DNA from: Methylobacterium sp. J-088
GTDB lineage: Bacteria; Pseudomonadota; Alphaproteobacteria; Rhizobiales; Beijerinckiaceae
Reading direction: 5' to 3'
DNA: 64,000 nucleotides
Assembly (NCBI RefSeq): GCF_022829295.1
Contig: NZ_JAKSYH010000179.1
Span: 1 to 64,000 of the forward strand
How positions within the stretch are numbered: position 1 is the stretch's first letter; each line of letters starts with the position of its first letter. The notes beneath the pieces are model-generated. The model saw nothing but the letters and a program-made list of their open reading frames with translations. It did no database searches and had not been told where the DNA came from. Positions 49,351 to 58,593 of this stretch are shown here, in pieces. Both the position numbers and the translations under genes were made by a program.

Positions 49351-49663
49351 CGCGGAGCTCCTGCTCGTAGTGGGATCGGTGAGATGTGGGTCCGGTCGGT
49401 CGAGACCAAGCCCCCGGGCGGGAGGTTTTGGATCGGCCCGGACGGGAGGCTGCGATATCGCGTTGCCGCCACGGGGGCAATCAGGCTAAGTGCCCACATC
49501 AAAAGTTCTTTCCGCTTTCGCTGCGATCTCTGCCAAGCCGTGGAACAGCCTTGCTGGCTGTCGCGAAGCCAATAGAAAATTATTCTCCCGATCAGCGCTG
49601 GTCCGGCGCGCCGGCGCGACGAGAGTGTTGATGGCGATGCATGTGCCAGCTTCGGGAATTAAG

Positions 49664-50578
49664 ATGGCAACCCGCCGGATGACGCTCCTCGGAGCGCTGA
49701 GTCTCCTCGCGCCCCGACGGGCCCGGTCCGAGGAGCCTGTTCGCGTAGTCTTGGCGACCGCGACGCCGGGCGGCGGGTTTCCGGCCTTCGGTGCGGCCTT
49801 CGCGGATACGATTCGGCAAGCGGACCCGGCCCTGATCATCGAGACCCGCGCCAGCGGCGGCTCGGTCGCGAATCTCGGCCTCCTGCAGGCCGGCGACGTC
49901 GATCTGGGTCTCGTGCAGGGGGAGTACGCCTATCCCGCGTTCACGGCCGCCGGCGGCATCTCCGTGCTGGCTCCGATGTACCCGACGCCCGGTCTGTTCG
50001 TCGTGCCGGCGGCGAGCCCGATCCGATCGGTGGCGGATCTGCGCGGGCGTACGGTCGTGCTGGGCACGCACCTGTCGGGGCTTACCGTGATGGCCCGCAG
50101 CGCGCTCGCCGCTTCGGGGTTCGACCCCGCGCGCGACATCCGCCCGGTCCTGCTCGACCGCGCCGGTGATGGCCCTACGCTAGTGCGCGATGGTCAGGCC
50201 GATGCGCTTTGGGGCGGCGGGCTCGACTGGCCGGGCTTCGCCACCATGGCCCGGGCTCCGGGCGGGGCGCGCTTCTTCGGCCCCTCGGAAGCTGGGATCG
50301 TGCGTCTGGCGCAGCCGGACGCCGCGCTGAAGCGTCTGACCGTTCCGGCCGGCAGCTTCCCCGGACAGGCAGAGTCGATCGAGACGGTGGGCTCGTGGAG
50401 CTTCATCCTGGCGCGCCGGGACTTCGAGGGCGACGCGGCCGACCGGATCGTCCGCGCGCTCGGCCGCGACAGGGGCGCCACGACGCACCCGAAAAACCTG
50501 ATCGGCCTCGTGCCGGCGGATCGCATCAATCCGGCGACCGCGCGCTATCTCCGCGCAGCCGGGCTGGTCCAGCCCTAA
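49664..50578 (+). CDS. TAXI-family TRAP-type solute-binding protein
   Basis: A 304-residue periplasmic receptor. The N-terminal MATRRMTLLGALSLLAPRRA forms a signal peptide ending around ARS. The fold is that of TAXI proteins (VVLATATPGGGFPAFGAAFA; ETRASGGSVANLGLLQAGDV; LGLVQGEYAYPAF; GSWSFILARRDF). The partner TRAP membrane subunit is not adjacent. The ATG at 49664, with GGGAATTAAG upstream, is preferred over 49631 and 49637. The ligand is probably a small carboxylate or amino acid. Confidence 0.83.
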   Translation: MATRRMTLLGALSLLAPRRARSEEPVRVVLATATPGGGFPAFGAAFADTIRQADPALIIETRASGGSVANLGLLQAGDVDLGLVQGEYAYPAFTAAGGISVLAPMYPTPGLFVVPAASPIRSVADLRGRTVVLGTHLSGLTVMARSALAASGFDPARDIRPVLLDRAGDGPTLVRDGQADALWGGGLDWPGFATMARAPGGARFFGPSEAGIVRLAQPDAALKRLTVPAGSFPGQAESIETVGSWSFILARRDFEGDAADRIVRALGRDRGATTHPKNLIGLVPADRINPATARYLRAAGLVQP

Positions 50579-50590
50579 TGGAGCCGCCGA

Positions 50591-51121
50591 TCAGCGGAAC
50601 GAGGCGACGCGGCGATCCCGCTTCCGTTCGGCCGCCGGCTGATAGGCGATCTCGGCGTGATGGGTGCAGTAAGGCAGCCCGGTGATCGACCGGCCGCCGC
50701 AGAACCGGAATTCCGGCGTGGTCGGATCGCCGAGCGGCCAGCGGCACATAGATTCCCGCAGGTCCATGATGGTGACGCGCTGGGAGACCGCAAGGGGCGT
50801 CGGCGAAGCGGCCGGCGCTGCCGCCGGGAAGGCCGGCGCCGGACGATGCGAGAGGATCGCCACCGGCTCGGGGGCCTGCATCTCAACCACCGCGATGGCC
50901 GTCTCGATTTCGATGGCCTTCGCCGGCTGGACCGCGGCGACGGGGGCTTCTTCCCCACCCCGGGCGCGGCCCGCCAGACCCAGGCGGTGGACCTTGCCGA
51001 TCACCGCGTTGCGCGTGACGCCGCCGAGCTGCGCCGCGATCTTGCTCGCGCTCTGCCCGTCCTCCCACAACCGGCGCAGGAGCGCCACGCGATCATCCGT
51101 CCAGCCTACTGCCGCTTCCAT
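50591..51121 (-). CDS. gcrA: Cell-cycle transcription regulator GcrA
   Basis: A 176-residue GcrA. The N-terminal helix-turn-helix is WTDDRVALLRRLWEDGQSAS followed by KIAAQLGGVTRNAVIGKVHRLGL. The C-terminal sigma70-binding domain reads TIMDLRESMCRWPLGDPTTP then EFRFCGGRSITGLPYCTHHAEIAYQ. In Caulobacter, GcrA binds sigma70 and GANTC-methylated promoters during S phase. Full length and all landmarks are present. It is convergent with the TAXI gene. Confidence 0.95.
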   Translation of the reverse strand: MEAAVGWTDDRVALLRRLWEDGQSASKIAAQLGGVTRNAVIGKVHRLGLAGRARGGEEAPVAAVQPAKAIEIETAIAVVEMQAPEPVAILSHRPAPAFPAAAPAASPTPLAVSQRVTIMDLRESMCRWPLGDPTTPEFRFCGGRSITGLPYCTHHAEIAYQPAAERKRDRRVASFR

Positions 51122-51600
51122 CTACCCCTCCGCCCCCTGCAGCCCGCGCTGCGCCAAGGTCCGGCGCGCGCATCCCGGGTCCAACGACCCGTCCAACGGC
51201 GGATCACGCCAAGGCGCGGACCGCGCATCGGATCACGGCGGGCCGAGCCGCGGTGCGACACCCTGTCCCGCCAGGCCGCACGGAACCCTAGCGCGGCGCT
51301 GACGAACGTTGCAAGGGTGCTCGCCCGTTCCCCGCAATCCCTGTCCACCGGCAATGGCGCGATCGGGTTCGCAAATGCTGCCAACGTCACGCTGCCCGGG
51401 CATCGTCGCACACCGAACGGGCCCCGCTGCCACCCAAACCGCGTCCGGCCTCGCTTGCGCCGCGATCCCGTGGGATCGTGACCTGGGCGCAACAGCAGAT
51501 CTTTATCCGGCCCACCGGGCGGCAAAGACGGAACGTACGTCACAGCCAAGCTCGTTTCATGTGGCAGGGTGGCCGGGCTTCACGGATCAAGGTGACGAGG
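51122..51600. other. Divergent intergenic region, no gene seen
   Basis: This 479-bp gap separates the divergent gcrA and patatin-like genes. Open frames inside it look like GC-driven artefacts and lack ribosome-binding sites or recognisable products. Promoters of both flanking genes must lie here, but I cannot place them. Confidence 0.5.
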
Positions 51601-52788
51601 ATGGGTTTCCGTCGGACAGGCTTGCGGGCGCTGGCCGCGCTCGGGCTGGCGGGTCAGGTGGCGGCCTGCGGCAGCCTTCCGCGGACGCCTTACAGCGCTG
51701 AGCAGGCCGCATTTGCGAGCGTTCCGGGCATCCCCGGCGCGCGCGTCTACGCGGACGCCTCGGTGGAGACGATCGCGGAACTTGCCGCTAACCCGCAGCG
51801 GCGGAATAAGAGTTTCAACTACCTGGCGTTGTCGGGTGGCGGCGGCGACGGGGCTTACGGAGCCGGTGTCCTCAACGGCTGGACGGCTTCGGGCCAGCGG
51901 CCGGAATTCAGCCTGGTGTCCGGCGTCTCGACCGGGGCGCTGATTGCGCCATTCGCGTTCCTGGGGTCCGGCTACGACGCTTATCTCACCGAATTCTACA
52001 CCAGCGGCGTCGCCGGCGAGCTGGTCGCCTCGCCCAACATCGCCAACGTGCTGTTCGGCTCCGGGTTGTTCGGTGACGGGCGTCTGCGCAACCTTATCGA
52101 CCGTTACGTCACGCCGGATCTGATCCGGGCGGTGGCCGAGGAGCACGCCAAGGGCCGGCGCCTGCTCGTGGTGACCACCAACCTCGATTCCCAGCGGGCC
52201 GTCATCTGGAACATGGGCGCCATCGCGGCGAGCGGCGTGCCGAATGCCCGTGAGCTGTTCCGCGACGTGCTGGCCGCCTCGGCCAGCATCCCGGCGGTGT
52301 TCCCGCCGCAATTCATCGATGTCTCGGCCGGCGACGCGCGCTTCCAGGAGATGCATGTCGACGGCTCGGTGGTGACGCCGGTCTTCACCCTGCCGCAGAC
52401 CCTTCTGCTCCGCGACGGGCGAATCCGCACGGGCGGGAAGGCCGAGATCTACGTCGTGATCAACGGCCGCCTGGAGCCAGATTTCGAGGTGACGAAGGAC
52501 AACACGCTCTCGATCGTAGAGCGCTCTTTCACGACGGCGAGCCGCGCCCGCTCGCGGGCCACGCTGACCGCGACCTACGCGCTGGCGCGGGGCAACGGCA
52601 TCGGCTTCAACCTGACCTACATCGACGAGGGTGGTCCGAAGGTACCGGCCTCGAAGGGCTTCGACACCGCTTACATGCGCAGCCTTTACGACGAGGGCTT
52701 CGCCAAGGGCCGGACCGGGACGTTCTGGCAGCACACCGTGCCGGCGGCGCCGACCGTCAAGGAAGTCGCGGGTGCGGTCGCGAACTGA
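51601..52788 (+). CDS. Patatin-like phospholipase lipoprotein
   Basis: A 395-residue patatin-family lipid acyl hydrolase. The N-terminus MGFRRTGLRALAALGLAGQV then AACGS is a lipoprotein signal with Cys23 as the lipidation site. The catalytic dyad is Ser in VSGVSTGALIAPF (GxSxG) and Asp in HVDGSVVTPVF, with the oxyanion loop GGGGDGAYGAG. The ATG at 51601 follows GTGACGAGG. Patatin-like enzymes release fatty acids from phospholipids or glycolipids; membrane location is expected. Confidence 0.9.
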   Translation: MGFRRTGLRALAALGLAGQVAACGSLPRTPYSAEQAAFASVPGIPGARVYADASVETIAELAANPQRRNKSFNYLALSGGGGDGAYGAGVLNGWTASGQRPEFSLVSGVSTGALIAPFAFLGSGYDAYLTEFYTSGVAGELVASPNIANVLFGSGLFGDGRLRNLIDRYVTPDLIRAVAEEHAKGRRLLVVTTNLDSQRAVIWNMGAIAASGVPNARELFRDVLAASASIPAVFPPQFIDVSAGDARFQEMHVDGSVVTPVFTLPQTLLLRDGRIRTGGKAEIYVVINGRLEPDFEVTKDNTLSIVERSFTTASRARSRATLTATYALARGNGIGFNLTYIDEGGPKVPASKGFDTAYMRSLYDEGFAKGRTGTFWQHTVPAAPTVKEVAGAVAN

Positions 52789-52801
52789 TTGATCGCCGGG
52801 A

Positions 52802-52824
52802 GCCGCGCGCCCGGGGCGCGCGGC
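52802..52824. terminator. Bidirectional hairpin between patatin gene and small protein
   Basis: GCCGCGCGC (52802-52810) / GCGCGCGGC (52816-52824) form a strong 9-bp stem. It lies between the patatin stop and the convergent 42-residue gene. No T-run is seen on either strand. Confidence 0.5.
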
Positions 52825-52832
52825 GTCGATGC

Positions 52833-52961
52833 TTACTTGCCCAGGATCTTCGTGACGAGGCGGCCGATCGGCGTCGCCGTGCTGGCGTTCCGGTCGTCGC
52901 GGTCGATGGGGCGGTTCTCGTTGCCGAGGAGCTTGGTGACGAGGCGTCCGATCAGGTTCAT
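52833..52961 (-). CDS. 42-residue protein with a duplicated IGRLVTK(L/I)LG motif
   Basis: A tiny gene from ATG at 52961 to TAA. It begins MNLIGRLVTKLLGNENRPID and ends ATPIGRLVTKILGK. Thus the 10-residue motif IGRLVTK(L/I)LG appears at both ends, linked by a charged spacer. Each copy forms an amphipathic, positively charged helix that could bind membrane or nucleic acid. GAAGGG lies about 10 nt before the start. No family is recognised; a peptide of this shape would be missed by ordinary gene finders. Confidence 0.6.
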   Translation of the reverse strand: MNLIGRLVTKLLGNENRPIDRDDRNASTATPIGRLVTKILGK

Positions 52962-53064
52962 GGGATGGCCCTTCAGTTTCGCGCCAAAACGGCGCAGCTT
53001 CCAAGTCAACGATGGGAAGCGGGCCGCGTTCCACCCGCGGAGCCCGCCGTCAGCCTTGTAACAC

Positions 53065-54477
53065 TCAGACCTGCATCAGCCGGATGTTGTTCGTGTTGCC
53101 CGCCGTGTGGAACGGGATGCCCGCGGCCACCACGATGATGTCGTTCGGCTTGGCGAAACCCTCTTCCTGCGCGTGCTGGCAGGCTTTTGCCGTCATCTCC
53201 TCGTAGGAATCGACATCGTCCGTGAGGACGCTGTGGGCGCCCCACAACAGGCTCAACCGGCGTGAGGTCGCGAGGTTCGGCGTCAGCGCCAGGATCGCGG
53301 CGGCGGGGCGCTTGCGCGCCACCCGGGCCGCCGTCGTTCCGCTCGACGTGTAGGCCACGATCGCGGCGGCATGGATCGCCTCGGCGAGGTCGGCTGTCGC
53401 GGTGGCGACCGCGTGGGGCGGCGTCTCCTCCTCGCCGGGCTCCGAGGCCGCCACGATGGAGTGGTACAGCTTATGGCCCTCCACGCTGCGGATGATCCGG
53501 TCCATCATCGCGACCGCCTCCACCGGATAGCGTCCGGTGGCCGATTCCGCCGAGAGCATGACGGCGTCGGCGCCGTCGTAGATCGCGGTCGCCACGTCCG
53601 AGGCCTCGGCCCGGGTCGGTGCGGGGGCGCTGACCATCGAGTCGAGCATCTGGGTCGCCACCACCACGGGCTTCACGGCGAGCCGGCAGGCGCGGATCAA
53701 CTCCTTCTGACGGCCCGGAACGTCCTCGTGCGGGATCTCGACCCCCAGATCGCCGCGGGCCACCATCACGGCGTCGGAGAGCCGGATGATGTCGTCGATC
53801 CGCTCCAGCGCCTGCGGCTTCTCGATCTTCGACATGATCCCGGCCCTGTCGCTGATGATCCCCCGGGCCTCGATCACGTCGGACGGCTTCTGCACGAAGG
53901 ACAGGGCCACCCAGTCGACGCCGAGATCGAGCCCGAAGGCGAGGTCGGCCCGGTCCTTCTCGGTGAGCGGCGACAGGTCGAGCAGCGTGCCCGGCAGGTT
54001 GACGCCCTTGCGGTTCGAGATCGCCCCACCGGTCACCACCTCGGCCATGATGGCAGTGCGCTCCGGTCCGATGACCCGCACCCGCACCCGCCCGTCGTCG
54101 ATCAGCAATTCCTGACCGGGCACGACCGCATCGAAGATCTCCGGATGGTGCAGCGGGATCGTCTGCTTGTCGCCGTCGGTGCCTTCCAGGACGAAGCGCA
54201 CCCGCTCGCCGGCCTCGAGATCCAGTCGGCCGCCTTGCAGCGTGCCGATTCGGATCTTGGGTCCTTGCAGATCCTGCAGGATGCCGATCGGCCGGCCGAC
54301 CTCCTTTTCGAGGGCGCGGATCGCAGCGTGGACGCGGGCGTGGTCCTCCTGCGTGCCGTGGCTGAAATTCAGCCGGAAGGTATCGACCCCAGCGAGGAAC
54401 AGGGCTTTCAGCTGGTCGGGCGCCGAACTGGCGGGGCCCACGGTGGCGACGATCTTGGCGTGGCGGTGGCGGCGCAT
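53065..54477 (-). CDS. pyk: Pyruvate kinase
   Basis: A 470-residue glycolytic enzyme converting PEP and ADP to pyruvate and ATP. Landmarks are KIVATVGPAS, FRLNFSHGTQEDH, LQDLQGPKIRIG, MSKIEKPQALERIDDIIRLS, DAVMVARGDLGVEIPHEDVP and MLSAESATGRYPVEAVAMM. The C-terminal allosteric domain is complete (FHTAGNTNNIRLMQV). ATG at 54477. It follows nothing else on its strand within 150 bp. Confidence 0.97.
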   Translation of the reverse strand: MRRHRHAKIVATVGPASSAPDQLKALFLAGVDTFRLNFSHGTQEDHARVHAAIRALEKEVGRPIGILQDLQGPKIRIGTLQGGRLDLEAGERVRFVLEGTDGDKQTIPLHHPEIFDAVVPGQELLIDDGRVRVRVIGPERTAIMAEVVTGGAISNRKGVNLPGTLLDLSPLTEKDRADLAFGLDLGVDWVALSFVQKPSDVIEARGIISDRAGIMSKIEKPQALERIDDIIRLSDAVMVARGDLGVEIPHEDVPGRQKELIRACRLAVKPVVVATQMLDSMVSAPAPTRAEASDVATAIYDGADAVMLSAESATGRYPVEAVAMMDRIIRSVEGHKLYHSIVAASEPGEEETPPHAVATATADLAEAIHAAAIVAYTSSGTTAARVARKRPAAAILALTPNLATSRRLSLLWGAHSVLTDDVDSYEEMTAKACQHAQEEGFAKPNDIIVVAAGIPFHTAGNTNNIRLMQV

Positions 54478-54630
54478 GCGGGTCTCGGCCTCGTGAGGTT
54501 GCCTCTGGCAATCGAGCCGGGCGATCCTTTGCCCCGACGCCGCTCAGATCGGTGCCGGCTGGCGCCGGGACGAGGGGGATACGCCGCCGACCGGGAATCT
54601 GATCGCGCGGCCGCCCGATTCGGCCGGACG

Positions 54631-55125
54631 CTATCTGGACGCCTCGCGGGCGATCCCGGCAAGCCCCGCCTCGAACACACCGGCGATGTCGGCGACCGCT
54701 TCGGCATCGCTCATCCCCTCGGCGTCGAACGTCGCGCTCCAGATCACCGTGGATCCGGTGCCGTTCGGCCGGACCGCCAGGGTCGCGTTGTAGGCGCGCA
54801 CCGGCAGGGGGCCCTGGATCAAGCCGTAGCTGTAGCTCCGGCCCGTCTCGTCGCGGGCGGTCTCGACCTCCACGATCGTGCCGAGCCCACCCTTCACCAC
54901 GAGACCCCGGATCTGCGCGCGGATGCCGTCATCGTCGTCGTCGGCCGACAGGATGCAGCGCTCGACCTGCGGGTGCCAGAACTGGATGGCGCAGAAATCG
55001 CCGACCAGCGCCCAGACCGCCTCCGCGGGTGTGGGGAGGTCGCGGCTGCGGATGACCTCCAGGGCATGCGCGGGACCGGCGGCGAGTGTAGCCACAGCGA
55101 TCGTGGCGAAGGCTATCCGCTTCAT
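54631..55125 (-). CDS. Secreted SRPBCC/START-like protein
   Basis: A 164-residue protein. The first 22 residues (MKRIAFATIAVATLAAGPAH then AL) form a signal peptide. The rest has the helix-grip START/Bet v 1-like pattern (LPTPAEAVWALVGDFCAIQF; WHPQVERCILSADDD; YNATLAVRPNGTGSTVIWSA). Two cysteines could pair. Such plant-like pathogenesis fold proteins bind hydrophobic ligands. A strong AAAGGAGATCGACC precedes the ATG at 55125. Confidence 0.8.
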   Translation of the reverse strand: MKRIAFATIAVATLAAGPAHALEVIRSRDLPTPAEAVWALVGDFCAIQFWHPQVERCILSADDDDDGIRAQIRGLVVKGGLGTIVEVETARDETGRSYSYGLIQGPLPVRAYNATLAVRPNGTGSTVIWSATFDAEGMSDAEAVADIAGVFEAGLAGIAREASR

Positions 55126-55305
55126 CGGTCGATCTCCTTTGGACCCTCCTGAGGAAGGATGCCCGGGTCGTCTTCCATCCGGCAGGGCCGCGCAATCACG
55201 TTGGCGCGATACCGACACTTCGAAGCGGGCCTGTTCTCCGCTGGAACCCGCCCCGATCGGCCGGGTATGCTGGGCACCCCTACAGAATGCGAGCCCAGAG
55301 CGCCG

Positions 55306-56562
55306 ATGAGCAGCCCGACACGCCCCTGTCCGGGAACCCGCAGAGCCGTTTTATTCTGCGCCCTGATGCCGACCCTCGCGGTTGCGGCGCCCGACGCAAT
55401 CCCGCCCGTGATGCCCTTCGAAAGCTGTCGCGCCGGCCTCATCGCCTTCGCGACCACGCAGGCCGTGCCGCAGACCCTCGCCGACGCCCAACTCGCCAAC
55501 CTGACGCCCGATCCCGACGTTCTGGCCGCCACCGCGAGCCAGGGCGAATTCGTAAGACCGCTCTCGGACTACATCGAGGCCAGCGTCACTCCGGCCCGCA
55601 TCGAGGCGGGCCGGGCCAAGCTCGCCGAGCAGGCCGAGACCTTCGCGACGATCGAGGCCCGCTACGGGGTCGACCGCTACATCCTGGCGGCGTTCTGGGG
55701 CGTGGAATCGAGCTTCGGCGCAGTGCTCGACAACCTCGCTGTGGTGAAGCCGGTGGTGCGATCCCTGGCGACGCTGGCCTGCGGCGATCCCGCTCGCGCA
55801 CCCTACTGGCGCAACGAGCTCTCGGCCGCGCTCCAGATCCTGGCCTGGAACCAAGCGCCCCTCGACCGGATGCCCGCTGGCCTCACCGGCTCGTGGGCGG
55901 GGGCGATGGGCCATACCCAGTTCATGCCGAGCGTCTACCTCCGCGATGCGGTTGATTTCGACGGAGACGGCAAGCGTGACATCTGGACCTCGGTGCCGGA
56001 TGCGCTGGCCTCGACGGCGCATTACCTGCGCGCCCACGGCTGGAAGCCCGAAGAAGGCTGGGGCGCCGAGGCGCTGCTGCCCGAGGGCTTCGACGCCGCC
56101 CTGGCTGACGAGACCACGCCGCGCAGCCTCGCCGCGTGGCAGGCGCTCGGTGTACGGCCCGCTCGTCCGGGCGCGATCCCAGACGAGACCGCGGAGGCGA
56201 CCCTGATCCTGCCCGCCGGGATCCGCGGCCCGGCCTTCCTGCTGCGACCGAACTTCGCGGTGATCCTGCGCTACAACACGGCGCTCGCCTACGCACTGAC
56301 CGTCGCGCTGCTGTCGGACCGCCTGCGCGGCGATCCCGGCCTCGTCCGTGACTGGCCCCGGGGGGACCGGGCGCTCACTGGGGACGAGCGGCGCGACCTG
56401 CAGACCCGCCTCACCGAGCACGGCTTCGCCACCGGCGGCATCGATGGGAAGATCGGCCCGAAGACCCGGACGGCACTGCGCGCGTTCCAGGGTTCGATTG
56501 GCCTGCCGGCCGATGGCTACGCTGACGCCGCGCTGCTGGAGCGGATCCGGGGGGCGCCCTGA
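55306..56562 (+). CDS. Lytic murein transglycosylase with PG-binding domain
   Basis: A 418-residue MltB-type lytic transglycosylase (SLT_2). The N-terminal signal-like segment is AVLFCALMPTLAVAAPDA. The catalytic Glu is in FWGVESSFGAVLDNLAVVKP, with GAMGHTQFMPSVYLRDAVDF and FDGDGKRDIWTSVPDALAST as further signatures. The C-terminal peptidoglycan-binding domain 1 reads LQTRLTEHGFATGGIDGKIG then PKTRTALRAFQGSIGLPADG. It cleaves glycan strands to 1,6-anhydro products in the periplasm. ATG at 55306. Confidence 0.92.
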   Translation: MSSPTRPCPGTRRAVLFCALMPTLAVAAPDAIPPVMPFESCRAGLIAFATTQAVPQTLADAQLANLTPDPDVLAATASQGEFVRPLSDYIEASVTPARIEAGRAKLAEQAETFATIEARYGVDRYILAAFWGVESSFGAVLDNLAVVKPVVRSLATLACGDPARAPYWRNELSAALQILAWNQAPLDRMPAGLTGSWAGAMGHTQFMPSVYLRDAVDFDGDGKRDIWTSVPDALASTAHYLRAHGWKPEEGWGAEALLPEGFDAALADETTPRSLAAWQALGVRPARPGAIPDETAEATLILPAGIRGPAFLLRPNFAVILRYNTALAYALTVALLSDRLRGDPGLVRDWPRGDRALTGDERRDLQTRLTEHGFATGGIDGKIGPKTRTALRAFQGSIGLPADGYADAALLERIRGAP

Positions 56563-56598
56563 AGAAGCTCGCCCGGTTCGGAATGGGCGGGTCCTGGA

Positions 56599-56701
56599 TT
56601 TCCAAAGGGCTGTGCCCACTGGTGGGCCGTCAGGGCAATGCCCTGACACGATCGCAGGGCTCTGCTTTGCACCCGCAAAGGGTCTCGACCTTTTGAAATC
56701 A
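56599..56701. repeat. Intergenic repeat candidate with short palindromes
   Basis: The segment CCAAAGGGCTGTGCCCACTGGT, GTCAGGGCAATGCCCTGAC, GCAGGGCTCTGC and CCTTTTGAAATC contains several short palindromes (TCAGGGC/GCCCTGA; GCAGGGCTCTGC). The pattern is known from intergenic repeats of methylobacteria. It separates the convergent transglycosylase and aldolase genes. Confidence 0.5.
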
Positions 56702-56724
56702 AGACCTTCCGGCGCTCGAACGGC

Positions 56725-57513
56725 TCAAGCCAGGAAGGCCGGCTCGTCCCGGGCGAGGACTCGCTTGACGCTCTCCAGATGCAGCCGCGCGCTCTCGGCG
56801 CGGCCGGCCGCCTCCTGGGCGGCGACGTGCTTCACGATACCTTCGGGCACGATCTTCAGCGACCGCCCCGTGCTGAGGGCGAGAACCTGCGCCTGTGCGG
56901 CACGCTCCAGATAGTAGAGGTCGTCCCAGGCCTCCGCGACGGTCTCGCCGAGCACCATCACGCCGTGGTTCTTCAGGAAGACCACATCGGCCTCCCCGGC
57001 GCTGGCGGCGATCCGTTGGCCTTCCTGGGAATCCAGCGCCAACCCGTTGTAATCCTCGTCCACCGCGATGCGGCCGTAGAAGCGCAGGGCTGTCTGGCCG
57101 GCCCAGACCAGGGGCTGCCCCTCCAGCATGGCGAGCGCGGTGGCGTAGGGCATGTGGGTGTGGAAAGCGGCGCGGGCGCGGGGCTTGAGCCGGTGCAACT
57201 CGGCATGGATGTGGAAGGCCGTCGCCTCCGGCTGACCATCACCCTCCACGACGTTGCCGTGGAAGTCGCAGAGCAGCAGGCTCGAGGCGGTCACCTCGGC
57301 GAAGGCGAGGCCGTAGGGATTGACCAGGAACAGGTCGGGCCGCTCCGGCAGGACGGCCGAGAAATGATTGCAGATGCCTTCCTCAAGCCCGTTGCGCGCG
57401 GCCCAGCGCAAACAGGCGGCGAGGTCGATCCGGGCCTTCCGGACGCTGTCCGCGTTGAGCGGTTCGTTGCTGCGCGTGGGCGGTGTGCCCGAGGCGGTGA
57501 CCGCGTGAGCCAT
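56725..57513 (-). CDS. Class II aldolase/adducin-family protein
   Basis: A 262-residue zinc-dependent aldolase-like protein. The zinc ligands are in AAFHTHMPYATALA and VFLKNHGVMVLGET, and the substrate loop is NHFSAVLPERPDLFLVNPYG. Relatives cleave or decarboxylate small hydroxy acids or sugar phosphates. It is the last gene of a cluster with pxpABC, 63 bp after pxpC on the same strand. The product may act on another metabolite of that pathway, or have drifted into the operon (inference). Confidence 0.85.
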   Translation of the reverse strand: MAHAVTASGTPPTRSNEPLNADSVRKARIDLAACLRWAARNGLEEGICNHFSAVLPERPDLFLVNPYGLAFAEVTASSLLLCDFHGNVVEGDGQPEATAFHIHAELHRLKPRARAAFHTHMPYATALAMLEGQPLVWAGQTALRFYGRIAVDEDYNGLALDSQEGQRIAASAGEADVVFLKNHGVMVLGETVAEAWDDLYYLERAAQAQVLALSTGRSLKIVPEGIVKHVAAQEAAGRAESARLHLESVKRVLARDEPAFLA

Positions 57514-57576
57514 ACGTGGGAGCCTTTCTCGTTGTCGTCCCGGCCGGGGCCGCTCCGCCCATAGCGCGTCGCATCG

Positions 57577-58593
57577 TCAGGCGCGACCATCGGCGACGCC
57601 GCCGACGAGGTTGAGGCCGAGCAGGAAATCCGAGGCGAAATCCGTCCGCACCACCGGCTCCCGCGCCACCGGTTCGTGCAAGACATCGCGCTCGGCACGG
57701 CGCGCCGCCACCGCCTCGGCCACCGTGACCTGCCGGAAGGCGATCCGCGCCCCGCCGCGCACTTGGGCGAGGCGGCCGAGATCGGGGCCGATGACCGTCG
57801 CGATCTTCGGATAGCCACCGGTGGATTGCCGGTCGGCCATCAGCACGATCGGCAACCCGTTGCCGGGCACCTGGATCGCCCCCATGGCGACCCCGTCGGA
57901 GACGATGTCGTGGCCCTTGGCGTGCGTCAGGGGCGTCCCGTCGAGGAAGCAGGCCATGCGGTCGCCCCGGGGCGAGATCGTCCAGGGCCCGGCCAGGAAC
58001 GCGTCGATCTGATCTGCGGCGAAGTAATCGTCCTGCGGCCCGAGCACCACCCGGATCACCCGCGGGTCCCGGTCCAGCCAGGGCATGACGAGGCGTTGCG
58101 GGGCAACATCGCCGGATCGGGTCTCGTCCACGGGCAGCCGGTCGCCGGCCGAGAGTCCGCGCCCGTCGAGGCCGCCGAGGCCCGAGCGGGTGTGGGTCGC
58201 GGTGGAGCCGAGCACCGGCGCCACCGCGATGCGGCCGCTCACCGCGCAATAGCCCCAGGACCCCGCATCACCGGCCCGCACGACGAGCGTCCGTCCGGCC
58301 TCCAGGGTCACTGCCGTGCGATCGGGCAGCGCCGCGCCGTCCAGAGCGACCCGGAAGCCCGGCGCGATGAGCGCGAGCCCGATCGCACCGCCCTCTGCGG
58401 AGAGCGTGACGCCGCCCGTGGAGATCTCGATGGCTGTGGCGTCCAGGGCATTGCCGGCCGCCCGGTTGGCGGTGGCGTGCAGCAGCGGGTCCATCGGCCC
58501 CGCGGCCGTGATGCCGTAGCGCAGGTAGCCGTTCCGGCCGCTATCCTGCAGCGTGATCCCGGGGCCCGCGGCCGCGATGACGAGCGCCGTCAT
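57577..58593 (-). CDS. pxpC: 5-oxoprolinase subunit PxpC (biotin-dependent carboxyltransferase family)
   Basis: A 338-residue AHS2/KipA-family protein. Landmarks are AGPGITLQDSGRNGYLRYGI, AGPMDPLLHATANRAAGNAL, LGPQDDYFAADQIDAFLAGP and LMADRQSTGGYPKIATVIGP. With PxpA and PxpB it opens 5-oxoproline to glutamate using ATP. Its ATG at 58593 overlaps the pxpB stop by 4 bp. Confidence 0.92.
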   Translation of the reverse strand: MTALVIAAAGPGITLQDSGRNGYLRYGITAAGPMDPLLHATANRAAGNALDATAIEISTGGVTLSAEGGAIGLALIAPGFRVALDGAALPDRTAVTLEAGRTLVVRAGDAGSWGYCAVSGRIAVAPVLGSTATHTRSGLGGLDGRGLSAGDRLPVDETRSGDVAPQRLVMPWLDRDPRVIRVVLGPQDDYFAADQIDAFLAGPWTISPRGDRMACFLDGTPLTHAKGHDIVSDGVAMGAIQVPGNGLPIVLMADRQSTGGYPKIATVIGPDLGRLAQVRGGARIAFRQVTVAEAVAARRAERDVLHEPVAREPVVRTDFASDFLLGLNLVGGVADGRA

